From CADEFX01 sp963840425 (GTDB taxonomy: Bacteria > Pseudomonadota > Alphaproteobacteria > Rhizobiales > Hyphomicrobiaceae): a stretch of DNA of 64,000 nt. Numbering within the stretch: the stretch's first letter is position 1; every line of letters begins with the position of its first letter. The DNA is taken from NCBI GenBank assembly GCA_963840425.1, contig CAWIYZ010000002.1:62001-126000 (forward strand), read 5' to 3'. Below the pieces are notes generated by a model. The model was given only the letters and a program-made list of their open reading frames with translations, ran no database searches and was not told where the DNA came from. A program made the translations under genes and the position numbers. Of the stretch, positions 18,348 to 27,533 are shown in pieces.

Positions 18348-19024
18348 GCGCTGGCCGCGGCGAGGGAGACCTGACCACGCGCGCGCAGCCGGGTCTCGAA
18401 GCGGCGGCCGAGCACGGTCAGCGGATAGCAGACCAGAGTATAGGCGACCCACACGATCGCCATGATCTCGAAGCCCATCAGGGTCCGCTCGATCTGCTCC
18501 TTCGACACGTAGAGGAACTCGGTGACGCCGAACAGCGATACGACCGAGGTTGCCTTGACCATGAAGACCGCCTGGTTGACCAGGGATGGGGTCATGCTCC
18601 TGAGAGCTTGCGGCAGGACGACGATGCGCATGGCACTCGAAAAGGAAAAGCCGAGCGAGAGGGCCGCCTGGATCTGAGTTTTCGGTACCGCATCAATGCC
18701 ACCCCGCACAATTTCCATGATCGTGAAGCTCGCGAAAATGGTGAGCGCGATGGTCGCCGACGTGATGGCTGAAAACTTGATGCCGTAGGCCGGCAGCACG
18801 AAGAATACCGCGAACACCTGCACCACCAGCGGCACGCCGCGTACGATGGTCACCATCAAGAACAGCAAAGAGCGAACTAGTCGTCCGCTCCAGACATAGA
18901 GGCAACCGAGCAGAGTGCCAAACAGCGAACCAAGTCCGATCGACACCGCCGTCAGCAACAGTGTGATCCCGAACCCCCGCACCAGCAAAGGCATGAACTC
19001 GAGCAGGACGCCAATGCGTTCCAC
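18344..19024 (-). CDS. polar amino-acid ABC transporter permease (second subunit)
   Basis: This is an inner-membrane permease of about 226 residues of the HisM/GlnP type. A GTG at 19024 with GGAGGTAA six bases upstream gives VERIGVLLEFMPLLVRGFGITLLLTAVSIGLGSLFG. The EAA-like coupling loop is IQAALSLGFSFSSAMRIVVLPQALRSMTPSLVNQ. About five transmembrane helices are visible. It starts five bases after the first permease ends. The longer open frame to 19717 crosses that permease and is not used. Confidence 0.9.
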   Translation of the reverse strand: MERIGVLLEFMPLLVRGFGITLLLTAVSIGLGSLFGTLLGCLYVWSGRLVRSLLFLMVTIVRGVPLVVQVFAVFFVLPAYGIKFSAITSATIALTIFASFTIMEIVRGGIDAVPKTQIQAALSLGFSFSSAMRIVVLPQALRSMTPSLVNQAVFMVKATSVVSLFGVTEFLYVSKEQIERTLMGFEIMAIVWVAYTLVCYPLTVLGRRFETRLRARGQVSLAAASA

Positions 19025-19029
19025 GCGGG

Positions 19030-19692
19030 TTACCTCCAAGGTGTTCTGAGCTCGATGATCTTCATGGCGACGGCGAACAAGGTAGTCATGACAAAATAGA
19101 TGGCAGCGAAAACAATCAGGATCTCGAAGCTGCGAAGGGTCGATGAGACCAGCGAGGTCATGACGTAGAACAGCTCCTGCACGGCGAGTGCGGCGGTGAG
19201 CGAGGTGTCCTTGATCATCTCGACCCAGACGTTGGTCAGCGAAGGCAGCGAAAAGCGCAGCGCCTGGGGTAGCACGATCGTGCGCTGGGTCTGGAATCGT
19301 CCGAAGCCGAGGCTTACCGCGGCCTGGACCTCGGTGCGGTTGACCGCTGCGAGGCCGCCACGCACGATCTCGGCGACATACCCCCCATTGTGCAGGGCAA
19401 GCGCGATCACACCGGACCAGAACGGGCTGGGAAAGAGCCCGATCGAGGGTAGACCCAGGAAGATGAAATACATTTTCACGAGGCTGGGGCTGTTGCGCAT
19501 GGCCTCGACGTAGACCGCAACCCACAACTTCGAGCGGCGGCCACCATACTCTGCAGCAAGTGCGGCAGCTGTGCCGATTATGAATGCGAACAGAATGCTG
19601 GTCGCGGCCACCATCGCGGCGACGCCGGCTGCGGCTCGGATGTCGGGCAGGGCGGCCCAAACCGGGGCGAAATGGAAATGATAGCCATCCAT
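19030..19692 (-). CDS. polar amino-acid ABC transporter permease (first subunit)
   Basis: This is an intact permease of 220 residues beginning MDGYHFHFAPVWAALPDIRAAAG. Hydrophobic segments include VAAMVAATSILFAFIIGTAAALA and the region up to IVFAAIYFVMTTLFAVAMK. The coupling motif is VQAAVSLGFGRFQTQRTIVLPQALRFSLPSLTN. It forms the translocation pore with the second permease. Position between the binding protein and the second permease, with gaps of a few bases to 21 bases, marks one operon. Confidence 0.92.
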   Translation of the reverse strand: MDGYHFHFAPVWAALPDIRAAAGVAAMVAATSILFAFIIGTAAALAAEYGGRRSKLWVAVYVEAMRNSPSLVKMYFIFLGLPSIGLFPSPFWSGVIALALHNGGYVAEIVRGGLAAVNRTEVQAAVSLGFGRFQTQRTIVLPQALRFSLPSLTNVWVEMIKDTSLTAALAVQELFYVMTSLVSSTLRSFEILIVFAAIYFVMTTLFAVAMKIIELRTPWR

Positions 19693-19713
19693 CGCCCGCC
19701 CCTTGGACTCGCG

Positions 19714-20571
19714 TCAAATGGGCATGCGCGCCCAGCCTGGAATGAGATCCGTGCTCTCGAGCCAGCGTTTGTGGATGGCCTCGAGCCGGCCGTCGAGGCG
19801 CATGCGCACCAGCGCCCAGTTGATGTAATTGAGCAGCACCTGCTCGCCCTGCTTGATGCCGATCGAATACTGGTTCACGTCGATCCCGTTCTCCGGATCG
19901 AGGATGACGCGGAACTGACCAGGGAATTCGCGAATGATATAGCGCGCCGGAGCGCTGTCGTTGAAGAACGCCTCGGCGCGGCCTTGGCGGAATGCGGTGA
20001 AGCTGTCGGAGAAGTTCGGGTACATCTCGACCTTCGCCTCGGGAATGGCGCTAACAATTAGCGCCTTGAGCTCGTCGCCCTGGCGCGTGGTGACCACCTT
20101 GCCGTTCAGGTCCTTGTGCGACTTGTAGGGGGAGCTCGCCTTGACGATGGCCGAGAAATCCGAGTTGCAGTAGGGCAGTGAGAAATCCAGAACTTGGGCC
20201 CTGGCCTCGAACACGCTGAACTGGCTGATCACGATGTCGACCCGGCCGGAGGTCAGAGCCGGCACGCGCTCCGCGCCGCCCGGAAAGACTTCGAATTCGA
20301 TCTTCTTCTCGTCGCCGAGCAGCCCCTTGGCGATGGCCTTGGCGAGATCGATGTCGAACCCGACGAGTTCGCCCTTGGCGTCCTTGAAGCCAAATCCGAT
20401 TGTCGTCGAGCGCGTTCCTACGATCAGCTTGCCACGGTCCAGTATGCGCTTGACGCCGGACTGCGCACCGGCCTGCGCCTGCGCCTCCCCTGGCGCACCG
20501 GCGGCGAGCGCGATGGCGCCGGCTCCCGCTCCGAGAGCCCCGAATGCCGTCAGCATATGTCGCCGATCCAT
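19714..20571 (-). CDS. polar amino-acid ABC transporter substrate-binding protein
   Basis: This is a 285-residue family 3 solute-binding protein. The N-terminus MDRRHMLTAFGALGAGAGAIALAAGAPGEAQAQ is an export signal (Tat-like RR). The mature part begins with ILDRGKLIVGTRSTTIGFGFKDAKGELVGFDIDLAKAIAK, the standard first lobe. GRVDIVISQFSVFEARAQVLDFSLPY is the family signature region and YNS-like closing motifs follow. It binds an amino acid in the periplasm and delivers it to the two permeases. The neighbouring dialkylglycine-decarboxylase-like and racemase-like enzymes suggest the ligand is an unusual amino acid, which is an inference. Confidence 0.92.
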   Translation of the reverse strand: MDRRHMLTAFGALGAGAGAIALAAGAPGEAQAQAGAQSGVKRILDRGKLIVGTRSTTIGFGFKDAKGELVGFDIDLAKAIAKGLLGDEKKIEFEVFPGGAERVPALTSGRVDIVISQFSVFEARAQVLDFSLPYCNSDFSAIVKASSPYKSHKDLNGKVVTTRQGDELKALIVSAIPEAKVEMYPNFSDSFTAFRQGRAEAFFNDSAPARYIIREFPGQFRVILDPENGIDVNQYSIGIKQGEQVLLNYINWALVRMRLDGRLEAIHKRWLESTDLIPGWARMPI

Positions 20572-20681
20572 TGATTTCTTTCCCTAACTATTGGCGTCGC
20601 ACACGATGTATCCCATTCTGGTGCGCGGTCGACGCCGCGGCTGCCAGGTCCTGTCGCTTTGGCCTTCGAGCAGCCCTGAAG

Positions 20682-21989
20682 TCAGCCAATCGCCTTTCGC
20701 ATGCCAGCTTCCAGGATTTCGGTCGCCTTGTCGAGCTGGGCGTTCGTGGTTGTGAAAGGCGGCACGAAACGCAGCACGTTCTTGAACTTGCCGCGCACCG
20801 AGAACATCAACCCATTTGCGAGGCTGTAACGGTAGACGTCGGCTGCAATCTGCTCCGCCGGCTCTTTGGTGTGGCGGTCGCGAACCAGCTCAATGCCTTG
20901 CAGGAGTCCGCCGCCGCGTATATCGCCGATGATCTCGTAGCGCTGCTGCAGCGCCTTAATGTTGGCTTGCCAGTGCGCGCCGATCTCAAGCGCGCGCTTG
21001 GGCAGATCGTTCTCGACGATCTCATCGATACTGGCGGTTCCGGCCTTGCAAACCAGCGGATCGGCGCCGTGCGAATGGCCGGTCGAGAAGCCGTTCTGGG
21101 TGGCGCGGGCCGACACGTCATCGGTCGTGATCGTGGCACTGACTGCAAGACCGCCACCGAGGTGTTTCGATACGGTCAGGATGTCGGGTCGCACACCGTT
21201 GACCTGGTAGGCGAACATTTTGCCAAGCTTGCCCAGGCCCGTCTGAGCCTCGTCATAGATCAGCAGGGCGCCACGCTTGTCGAGTTCCTTGCGAAGACCC
21301 TGCAGGTACTCAACCGGCAACTCGATGACGCCGCCCGCGCTGACGATTGGTTCGACGATGACAGCAGCGAGCGCGCCGCCCGATTGCCGGTCCAGCGACT
21401 CCATGCCGAAATGCAGCGGCGCCATGCAACAGCCCTTGCCCTCGACCTTGTAGGGGCAGCGATAGCAGTAGGGCGTCGGAATGGCTGCGATCTCGGGCTG
21501 CGGCGGGCCGTAGCCCCGACCGGCCGCGGCATAGCTGATGGCTCGTGTGGAGTCGCTGAGGCCGTGGAAGCTTTGCGTGAGCGCACCGATGGCATTGCGG
21601 CTGGTGGCGCGGCGTGCCAGCAGCACGGCCAGCTCATTGGAATCCGAGCCTGACCCGCCAAACATCGATTTTCGCAGCGGCGCATCGTTGATCGATGCCA
21701 GCCGCTCGGCGAGTTCCACCTGGGGCACGTTGTAGTAGACCATGCTCGCATGCGTGAGCACTTTGCCCTGCTCCTCGATCACCTTTTGGATGCGAGGATT
21801 GTTGTGGCCCAGAGTCGAGCACATTTGGCCGGAGTTGAAATCGAGGTAGCTGTTGCCCTCCGTATCATAGCTGAGGCTGCCTTCGGCCCGGGCAATGACG
21901 GGCCCCTCATGCGCAGGCACGATATCGGATAATAGGCTGGTTGGAACAATGTACTCCTTGGCTTTCGCAAGCACCTCATCGCGCTTCAT
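20682..21989 (-). CDS. class III aminotransferase, resembling 2,2-dialkylglycine decarboxylase
   Basis: This is a PLP enzyme of 435 residues. The ATG at 21989 follows AGGAG at good spacing; an earlier ATG at 22028 lacks one. The cofactor block is GALLIYDEAQTGLGKLGKMFAYQ, and the Schiff-base Lys is in LTVSKHLGGGLAVSATI. The DEAQTG form (rather than DEVQTG), the C-terminal IGDIRGGGLLQGIELVRDRHTKEPAEQ and the lobe around it resemble dialkylglycine decarboxylase more than ornithine or GABA aminotransferases. That enzyme decarboxylates 2,2-dialkylglycines and then transaminates pyruvate. It is 110 bases upstream of the binding-protein gene on the same strand and probably heads the operon. A plain amino-acid:pyruvate aminotransferase is the alternative. 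Confidence 0.82.
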   Translation of the reverse strand: MKRDEVLAKAKEYIVPTSLLSDIVPAHEGPVIARAEGSLSYDTEGNSYLDFNSGQMCSTLGHNNPRIQKVIEEQGKVLTHASMVYYNVPQVELAERLASINDAPLRKSMFGGSGSDSNELAVLLARRATSRNAIGALTQSFHGLSDSTRAISYAAAGRGYGPPQPEIAAIPTPYCYRCPYKVEGKGCCMAPLHFGMESLDRQSGGALAAVIVEPIVSAGGVIELPVEYLQGLRKELDKRGALLIYDEAQTGLGKLGKMFAYQVNGVRPDILTVSKHLGGGLAVSATITTDDVSARATQNGFSTGHSHGADPLVCKAGTASIDEIVENDLPKRALEIGAHWQANIKALQQRYEIIGDIRGGGLLQGIELVRDRHTKEPAEQIAADVYRYSLANGLMFSVRGKFKNVLRFVPPFTTTNAQLDKATEILEAGMRKAIG

Positions 21990-22159
21990 GCCGAACTCCT
22001 GGACGTGTGTGGAGATACTATTATTCAAGGGCTAATCGCGCACTCTGTTCAGTAAGCTCTGCGACCAACGCGCGTGTCAAACAGACATTATGCAGAGCAG
22101 GAGTGCTCTGCCGGCCTCCCGGCTGCTGTTGTCCGGTAGGGATTCGATCTGGTGCATTG

Positions 22160-22546
22160 GCAGAGTGCTTGTCGAGTTTCGTCCATCGCGGCCTGCTCGC
22201 TGCAATCAGAGATTTGACGCCGTGCCCCGTTGTCCCACAGTTGGGCGGCATCGCCGAGCCTGCCGTGATCCTTGCGACCCTTGCGCTATTGATCGTGACG
22301 CAAGCCGGCACGACGACGTTTTGGCTGGTGGCCGGAGCCCTTGCGGCGCTGGACCAAGACCCAACCGGCAAATAGCTTCTGGCTCGAGGAAACCGAGCTG
22401 AGCCGCTCGGCGACCCGCTTCTTCGAAACCGGCCGGGGAAGCGCTCCACGCGACTGGACGGCTGCGCGCGATCAGTGGGAGCGCTCGCACATATTGCGCG
22501 CGCTGGCCGCAACTTGTTCCTGCTGACTTTCGCGGTCGCGCTGTAG
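22160..22546 (+). pseudogene. DUF1772-like integral membrane protein, broken
   Basis: The frame reads PQLGGIAEPAVILATLALLIVTQAGTTTFWLVAGALAAL and then slips near 22340 into TQPANSFWLEETELSRSATRFFETG, WTAARDQWERSHILRALAA, and, after one more slip, NLFLLTFAVAL with a stop at 22544-22546. Hydrophobic segments joined by a charged loop ending WERSHILRAL are typical of DUF1772 (anthrone-oxygenase-like) membrane proteins. No clear start or first helix is found upstream, so it may be 5'-truncated. It lies in an otherwise clean part of the sequence, so the breaks are more likely real here. Confidence 0.5.
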
Positions 22547-22568
22547 AAGCGCGGCGCGAACCACGCCG

Positions 22569-23255
22569 CTACTTGTTCATATAGTTTCTCTCCAGGAATT
22601 CTGACCTGAACTTTTGCGGCGGCGTGTCACGGTCCGGTCGGCCCTCGGGCGTGAAGTCCATCAGGTTCCAGTACGGCCACACCGTGTCGACGTGGTTCAT
22701 CATCGTCTCGGTGCCCCAGAAATGTAAAATCTTGCCGTCGCGCTTCGTGAAGACATGCATCACGGGTAACTGCATATCGTCACTGTCGCCCTGGCATTTG
22801 TAGTCCATCTGATAAGAAGACTTTGATCCAGACACGAGCGGAATCTGCGACCATCCTCGTTCCTTGGCCCACGCATTGATCCGTTCGGCCGGGGCCTTGG
22901 CGACCGCGGCAAACGCGGCATTCTGCGCGACCGAATACCAGGTCCGGTCGAACCCATCCATCAGCGACGTGCAGGAAGGACAGGGCTTGTCCCAGTTAGG
23001 GCCGAACATCCAGGAGTAGAGCAGCAAAGAATTCTTGTCGCCAAACAGCTCGGAGAACCTCTCGGGTTTGCCGACTTTTCCGTCGCTCGCCCACTGGAAG
23101 ACGTAGTCCTCCTTGAGCTGTCCGCCGAGAGGAAGTTTGCGGCGTTTTTCCGCAACGGACTTAACCTTGGCGATCAGCTCTTGCTCATCCTTGAGCAAGG
23201 CTGCACGGGCTTCACGGTAGGCTTCGCTTTCGTTGGGATAACGAAGTTCGCTCAT
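22569..23255 (-). CDS. DUF899 family thioredoxin-like protein
   Basis: This is an intact protein of 228 residues. The ATG at 23255 gives MSELRYPNESEAYREARAALLKDEQELIAK; an upstream ATG at 23288 adds eleven residues without family support. DUF899 features are LPLGGQLKEDYVFQW, LLYSWMFGPNWDKPCPSCTSLMDGFD (a CPSC motif in a thioredoxin-like loop) and GWSQIPLVSG, with VMHVFTKRDGKILHFWGTE near the end. The family is commonly annotated as thioredoxin-like and its reaction is unknown. It stands alone, convergent with the broken membrane gene. Confidence 0.88.
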   Translation of the reverse strand: MSELRYPNESEAYREARAALLKDEQELIAKVKSVAEKRRKLPLGGQLKEDYVFQWASDGKVGKPERFSELFGDKNSLLLYSWMFGPNWDKPCPSCTSLMDGFDRTWYSVAQNAAFAAVAKAPAERINAWAKERGWSQIPLVSGSKSSYQMDYKCQGDSDDMQLPVMHVFTKRDGKILHFWGTETMMNHVDTVWPYWNLMDFTPEGRPDRDTPPQKFRSEFLERNYMNK

Positions 23256-23330
23256 GCTCCTGTCCTCTCTCTTTAGAGGGCGTCCCAATGGAAGGCAGTA
23301 GAGCGTTTCGTAGTTCTGGCCGGCGGCAGA

Positions 23331-24089
23331 TCATGCCATGTAGAGCCCGCCGTTGGCATGCACGACCTCGCCCGTGATGAAGCGCGAACGCTCCGAGGCC
23401 AGGAACACGATGATGTCGGCGATATCGGCGGGCTTCGCCATGGCGCCGAGCGGCACGTGCCGCGACTGCTCGGCCATTTCGGCCTCGCTGTACTGGTAGC
23501 GCGGCTGCGCCGTGTCCGTGATGCCAGGCGCAATGGCGTTAACGCGGACCCCGTGCGGCGCGAGCGCCAACGCCATCGCCCGTGTCATGCCGATGATACC
23601 GGCCTTGCTCGCCGCATAGTGCACACCGAGCGGGTGACCGCGCACCGACGAAGACGATAGGTTGACGATCGTCCCTTTGCGGCCCGCCGTCACCATGCGC
23701 CGCGCAACCGCCTGTGCGACGAGGAAGCTGCCTTTGAGGTTGACGCCGAGCACGTGGTCCCACTGGGCCTCGGCAAGCTCGAGAAACGGCGAGCGCGGGA
23801 AGACGCCTGCATTGTTGACGAGAATGTCGATGCCGCCGAGCGCCGTGTCGGCCTCGCCGACTAGCCGCGCCACCTCGTCGCTGGTGGCCACGCTCCCCTG
23901 CACGAGCGGCGCCTTGCGCCCTAGCGCCGTCACCTCGGCAGCGAGCCCATCGGCAGCGGCCCGGTCGTCGAGCCAGTTGATACACACGTCCGCACCGGCC
24001 TTCGCCAAGGCGAGGGCCGTCGCCCGCCCGATTCCTTGCTGCGCGCCTGTCACAAACGCGCGACGCCCTTCGAGCTCGAATTGCATCAT
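23331..24089 (-). CDS. short-chain dehydrogenase/reductase (FabG-like)
   Basis: This is a 252-residue classical SDR. The cofactor motif is VTGAQQGIGRA near residue 14, with ILVNNAGVFP, the catalytic Ser in VNLSSSSVRG and YAASK at the Tyr-x3-Lys position. The C-terminal block reads FITGEVVHANGGLYMA, where most members have VDGG. The substrate is not defined. The start could be either of two adjacent ATG codons. It is transcribed in the same direction as the DUF899 gene 75 bases downstream, so the two might form a small operon. The 257 bases between this gene and the metallo-beta-lactamase gene hold nothing recognisable. Confidence 0.9.
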   Translation of the reverse strand: MMQFELEGRRAFVTGAQQGIGRATALALAKAGADVCINWLDDRAAADGLAAEVTALGRKAPLVQGSVATSDEVARLVGEADTALGGIDILVNNAGVFPRSPFLELAEAQWDHVLGVNLKGSFLVAQAVARRMVTAGRKGTIVNLSSSSVRGHPLGVHYAASKAGIIGMTRAMALALAPHGVRVNAIAPGITDTAQPRYQYSEAEMAEQSRHVPLGAMAKPADIADIIVFLASERSRFITGEVVHANGGLYMA

Positions 24090-24346
24090 GCAACCCAGAT
24101 TTGACCGGATCGATGAACATGAATGACAGCCCCGGCTACGCGCCTGTCACCCTGCCTGCTACACCACCCCGCGCCAACAATCGCTAATGTGCCGCGCGTT
24201 CGATCAACTGCTGTGCGCGCATGCTTTAACCCTCCGGCATGCGGCCACATATCGATCAGTGTCACATTGGGCCGTGCCAGCGGACTTGACGATGAAGGGG
24301 CCGGGGCAACTGCTCGCGGCCCAGTGAATATTCTAGCAGAGAGCAA

Positions 24347-25324
24347 CTACAAATTGAATTGGTAGGTCGCGGGCACCCACCGGTAGCTGCTACCCGCTTT
24401 TTCCACGAAGCCCACTGAGGGAAACGGCATATGGAAACCGGCGACCGCAATCTTGTCGTTCGCCACCATGTCGAGGATGCGTTTGCGGCTTGTGATCGCT
24501 AGCTCCTTGATGTCATCGAAGCCAGTGCCCCATTCGGGGTGCTGGATCGCAACGACATAGTGGTTGGCGACGTCGCCCCAAATGAGCAGACGATGATTGT
24601 CGCTCTCGACGTGGTAAGCAAGCATGCCCGGCGAGTGGCCATAGGCATTGACCGCCCGGATGCCGGGTACAACTTCACCATCAGGCTTGAGGAAAGTCGC
24701 CTTCTCGCCGAATGGAATGGCAATCTTCTGGAAGAGCTCGAGGTTCTGCTTGCGCGCCTCCCGGACTTCGCCCTTTTTCCAAAAGTCGAATTCGACCTCC
24801 CCGAACACGACCTTCGCGTTGGGGTATGCCGGCTTGCCGTCATGCACTAACCCACCGATGTGATCGGGGTGGCCGTGGGTGATGACAATTACATCCACTT
24901 GTTCTGGTGCATATCCCGCAGTCACAATGAGGTCCACCAAATGACCGGCCGTGGTCATGCGGCCTTTTCCGTTTCCTGTATCGAACAACACCAACTCTTT
25001 GCCAGTGTTCACGAGCGTAGGCACGAAATGGTGGTCGAAGGTGGCCGGCGGCAGCCCATTGGCCTTCATGAGGTTATGTACGGTTTCGGCTGACTGCTCT
25101 TGCCCAAAGGTCGGATGCGGGCCGGGACCCACGCGGACACCATCAAGGATTTGGGTCACCTCAAAAGTGCCGAGCTTAAAGCGATAGATTTGCGGGCGTA
25201 GTACACCCAGCATTGGTGCGGCGGCCCACGCCAAGTCTGGGAGTGCCGGGCCGGACGTGGCGAGCGCAGTAGCCGCCCCCGCAAGTTGCAAAAGTTGGCG
25301 GCGCGTGGTGAAGCTCAGTGACAT
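24347..25324 (-). CDS. Tat-exported metallo-beta-lactamase-fold hydrolase
   Basis: This is a 325-residue protein. The N-terminus MSLSFTTRRQLLQLAGAATALATSGPALP is a twin-arginine signal. The zinc motif ITHGHPDHIGG (HxHxDH) is complete, AYGHSPGMLAY supplies the third-site His, WGDVANH the bridging Asp and VAGFHMPFPSVG the last His. This set is typical of exported MBL hydrolases of the quorum-quenching/arylsulfatase-like type, but the substrate cannot be told. It ends close to the beta-propeller gene's downstream side with about 290 bases between, and no overlap. The 25325-25615 gap shows no gene. Confidence 0.9.
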   Translation of the reverse strand: MSLSFTTRRQLLQLAGAATALATSGPALPDLAWAAAPMLGVLRPQIYRFKLGTFEVTQILDGVRVGPGPHPTFGQEQSAETVHNLMKANGLPPATFDHHFVPTLVNTGKELVLFDTGNGKGRMTTAGHLVDLIVTAGYAPEQVDVIVITHGHPDHIGGLVHDGKPAYPNAKVVFGEVEFDFWKKGEVREARKQNLELFQKIAIPFGEKATFLKPDGEVVPGIRAVNAYGHSPGMLAYHVESDNHRLLIWGDVANHYVVAIQHPEWGTGFDDIKELAITSRKRILDMVANDKIAVAGFHMPFPSVGFVEKAGSSYRWVPATYQFNL

Positions 25325-25615
25325 TGCTACCTCCCGTTGCTACCTCCCGTCCAAGATACCTGCTGACGCGCCGCACGCCGAGTGGCGAGGCGACGTGCGA
25401 GGCCGCTTTAGGTGCCTCCGCTGCTGCGGCCACTACTGTAATCTACAGCAGCATCCTGTGAGCGGCCAACAGCAGAACAGATGGTCGTCGGCTAGCGCGG
25501 CGGAGCGACACGCGACCGTTCTAACGCTCGGGCCTAGTTCGAACGATCGGAGCAGCGGGGCTCTGTCAAACGACCCAGCCCCGATGCTCCTCTAGTCTAC
25601 GCACCTCGCGGTCAG

Positions 25616-26794
25616 TCACTTTTCGGCGATGCGGATGCCTGCTGGGCCACCCGGAACTTTGATCTGGCCGGTTACCGTCAGCGACTTGCCATCAAAGCTC
25701 AGCACGTCGAGTGCCTTGTCGAGCATCGATTGCGCCAGCAGCGCCTTGCCATCCCTGCTCCAGACAACCCCTTGGCCCCATCCTCCTACTTTGGCTTCGG
25801 CGGCTAGTTTGAGCTTGGCGCCTTCGACGCGGTAGACCATGACGACGCCATGATCGTTATAGGACTGGTGGGACTTGGGCTTGTTTGAGCCGTTCTGGAT
25901 TGTAACCGCCACGTGCGAGCCGTCAGGCGAGAAGGTGGCACCTTCGGGGATTTGTCCGACCGAGTGGGACTCCACGATACGAGGTGGGTTCATCTTCAGA
26001 TCGATGACGCTGATGATGTCCGTGTCCCCCTGACCGCCGCCCTGATTGGTGAGCACGGCGAGGTCGCCCTTGGAGCTGATCGAGATGCTGTAGGGGCGGA
26101 TGCCGGCCACCATGTACGCCTTGGTGTCCTCTACCGTTGAGCCGTCGACCGACAGTACGGAAATGCGGTGGTCGCCGTCGCGGGTGACAAGCGCACGCTT
26201 GCCGTCTGGCAGAAATGCCACGTGGCTCGGTCCGGACTTGGCATCGCCTAGTTGAATCTTGCCGGTTTGCGTCAGGGTTTTGCCATTGACGGTCAGAACG
26301 GAAACCGTGCCGTCTCCACGGTTGGTCACTAGCACCAGTTTGCCGTCCGGGCTGAACGAAACACCCGACGGTGAGACGCCCAACTCAAGAGTGGCTATCA
26401 CTGCTATCGGCGACGCTTTGAGATCGATGACGCTCAGGCGGTTATCGGGAACGGTCTTTTTAGGATCGGCCGGATCGAGTTTGGTCGAAGCGGCCACCAG
26501 AGCGATGCTCTCGTCAGGCGCAATGGCCACGCTCTGCGGCGGGCCAGCAACGGAGCCCGGCGCATCGACTTGGCCGATCACCTTGGGTGGCGAGGTGCCG
26601 AGGTCGACAATGGTGACGTTGTCGGGCGCTGGGTTCTCCACGATCCTGTTCACGCCGTCGACATTGATGACCTTCGTATCGTTGGACGACACGGCGAGCT
26701 GCGCACTGGCCGGTGGCACAGCGACGGTGGCAGCGAGACAGAAAGTAGGGAGCATGCAATAGAGAATGCGGCGAACGCGAACTTTCATTGACAT
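25616..26794 (-). CDS. exported YncE-like beta-propeller protein
   Basis: This is a 392-residue protein with a signal peptide (ILYCMLPTFCLAATVAVPPASA). It contains at least six repeats of the seven-bladed propeller type, such as SVIDLKASPIAVIATLELG, GVSFSPDGKLVLVTNRGDGTVSVL, HVAFLPDGKRALVTRDGDHRISVL and GATFSPDGSHVAVTIQNGS. The blades pair a VxxSPDGKxxxVT strand with an ISVIDL strand, as in YncE and lactonase-like propellers. No catalytic residues can be named, so it could be a binding or scaffolding protein or a lactonase. It is intact and monocistronic, on the same strand as the exported MBL protein, which may be functionally linked. Confidence 0.85.
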   Translation of the reverse strand: MSMKVRVRRILYCMLPTFCLAATVAVPPASAQLAVSSNDTKVINVDGVNRIVENPAPDNVTIVDLGTSPPKVIGQVDAPGSVAGPPQSVAIAPDESIALVAASTKLDPADPKKTVPDNRLSVIDLKASPIAVIATLELGVSPSGVSFSPDGKLVLVTNRGDGTVSVLTVNGKTLTQTGKIQLGDAKSGPSHVAFLPDGKRALVTRDGDHRISVLSVDGSTVEDTKAYMVAGIRPYSISISSKGDLAVLTNQGGGQGDTDIISVIDLKMNPPRIVESHSVGQIPEGATFSPDGSHVAVTIQNGSNKPKSHQSYNDHGVVMVYRVEGAKLKLAAEAKVGGWGQGVVWSRDGKALLAQSMLDKALDVLSFDGKSLTVTGQIKVPGGPAGIRIAEK

Positions 26795-27021
26795 TTCCTC
26801 CCTTGGGCAGCTCGATCTGTTGTCGACCGAGGACGAAAACAGCGTACGAAGTAGGCCCGCCGGAATTTTGGCAATTCAGCTCCCGGTAATGGCAATGATC
26901 GAATGCCCAGGCACTGGGCGATCACGCGGGCCACGTGCAGCAGCTTGCGCCGCAGTAGTGCCGCGCTGGACGGTACGAGCGCTGCAGCGTTCTCTCTCGG
27001 CTCGCTAGGACAGCGTCGGGC

Positions 27022-27285
27022 TCACCCCGTCGGCGCGATCAAATTGAGTGGCGGCTCTCGTCTAGCCGCGCGGTCCATGTTGGCGGCGATGAGTTTCGAC
27101 CTCGCCTGCAGCATGCCATCGGTCCATCCCGAGACGTGCGGCGTCATGATCACGTTCTCCAGCTCATGGAACGGGTGCGCCGATGGCAAAGCTGGCCCGG
27201 GTGAAGTCGGGTAGCGATACCAGACGTCGAGCGCCGCGCCGGCGATCTGTTTGTTCGCTAGGGCTTGATACAGTGCGCCCTCCAT
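27022..27285 (-). pseudogene. C-terminal remnant of a D-isomer-specific 2-hydroxyacid dehydrogenase
   Basis: The frame reads EGALYQALANKQIAGAALDVWYRYP, HPFHELENVIMTPHVSGWTDGMLQARSKLIAAN and stops at 27022. This is the last part of the NAD-binding domain, with the catalytic His in MTPHVSGWT. The catalytic Arg and Glu and the whole nucleotide fold upstream are missing. The in-frame sequence before 27285 does not continue the family and runs through a terminator-like hairpin. It is a 5'-truncated remnant. Confidence 0.78.
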
Positions 27286-27306
27286 CGGTAGCTGCCGCCA
27301 GGCATG

Positions 27307-27337
27307 AAAAAGGCCCGCTCCGGGATGGGTGCGAGCC
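27307..27337 (-). terminator. intrinsic terminator-like hairpin on the minus strand
   Basis: On the minus strand GGCTCGC pairs with GCGGGCC (seven pairs, one G-U) around a 12-base loop, followed by five T and a C. It is a textbook Rho-independent shape. No intact minus-strand gene lies just upstream of it. It may have ended a gene that has been lost, next to the 2-hydroxyacid dehydrogenase remnant. Confidence 0.6.
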
Positions 27338-27533
27338 CGTGGTCGTTGTCTTGGAGGAAGCGCGGGAAACGATGTAAAGGACGCCCCCTCCACCCATCAC
27401 TATACGCTTAACTGACCAACTCCCGAAGGTGATACTGGTCGGGCCACGTCGAAAGCGGACGTCACAGCGCCACCGCGTGCAACCAGCGGCGCGGCGTTGG
27501 CGTTCTCCATGGTCATCAGGGAGTGACCCAGCC

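Noticed and set aside
22021..22512. Minus-strand open frame opposite the DUF1772-like remnant
   Set aside because: The composition is Arg/Pro/Ser-rich with no motifs. The plus strand gives recognisable DUF1772 text.
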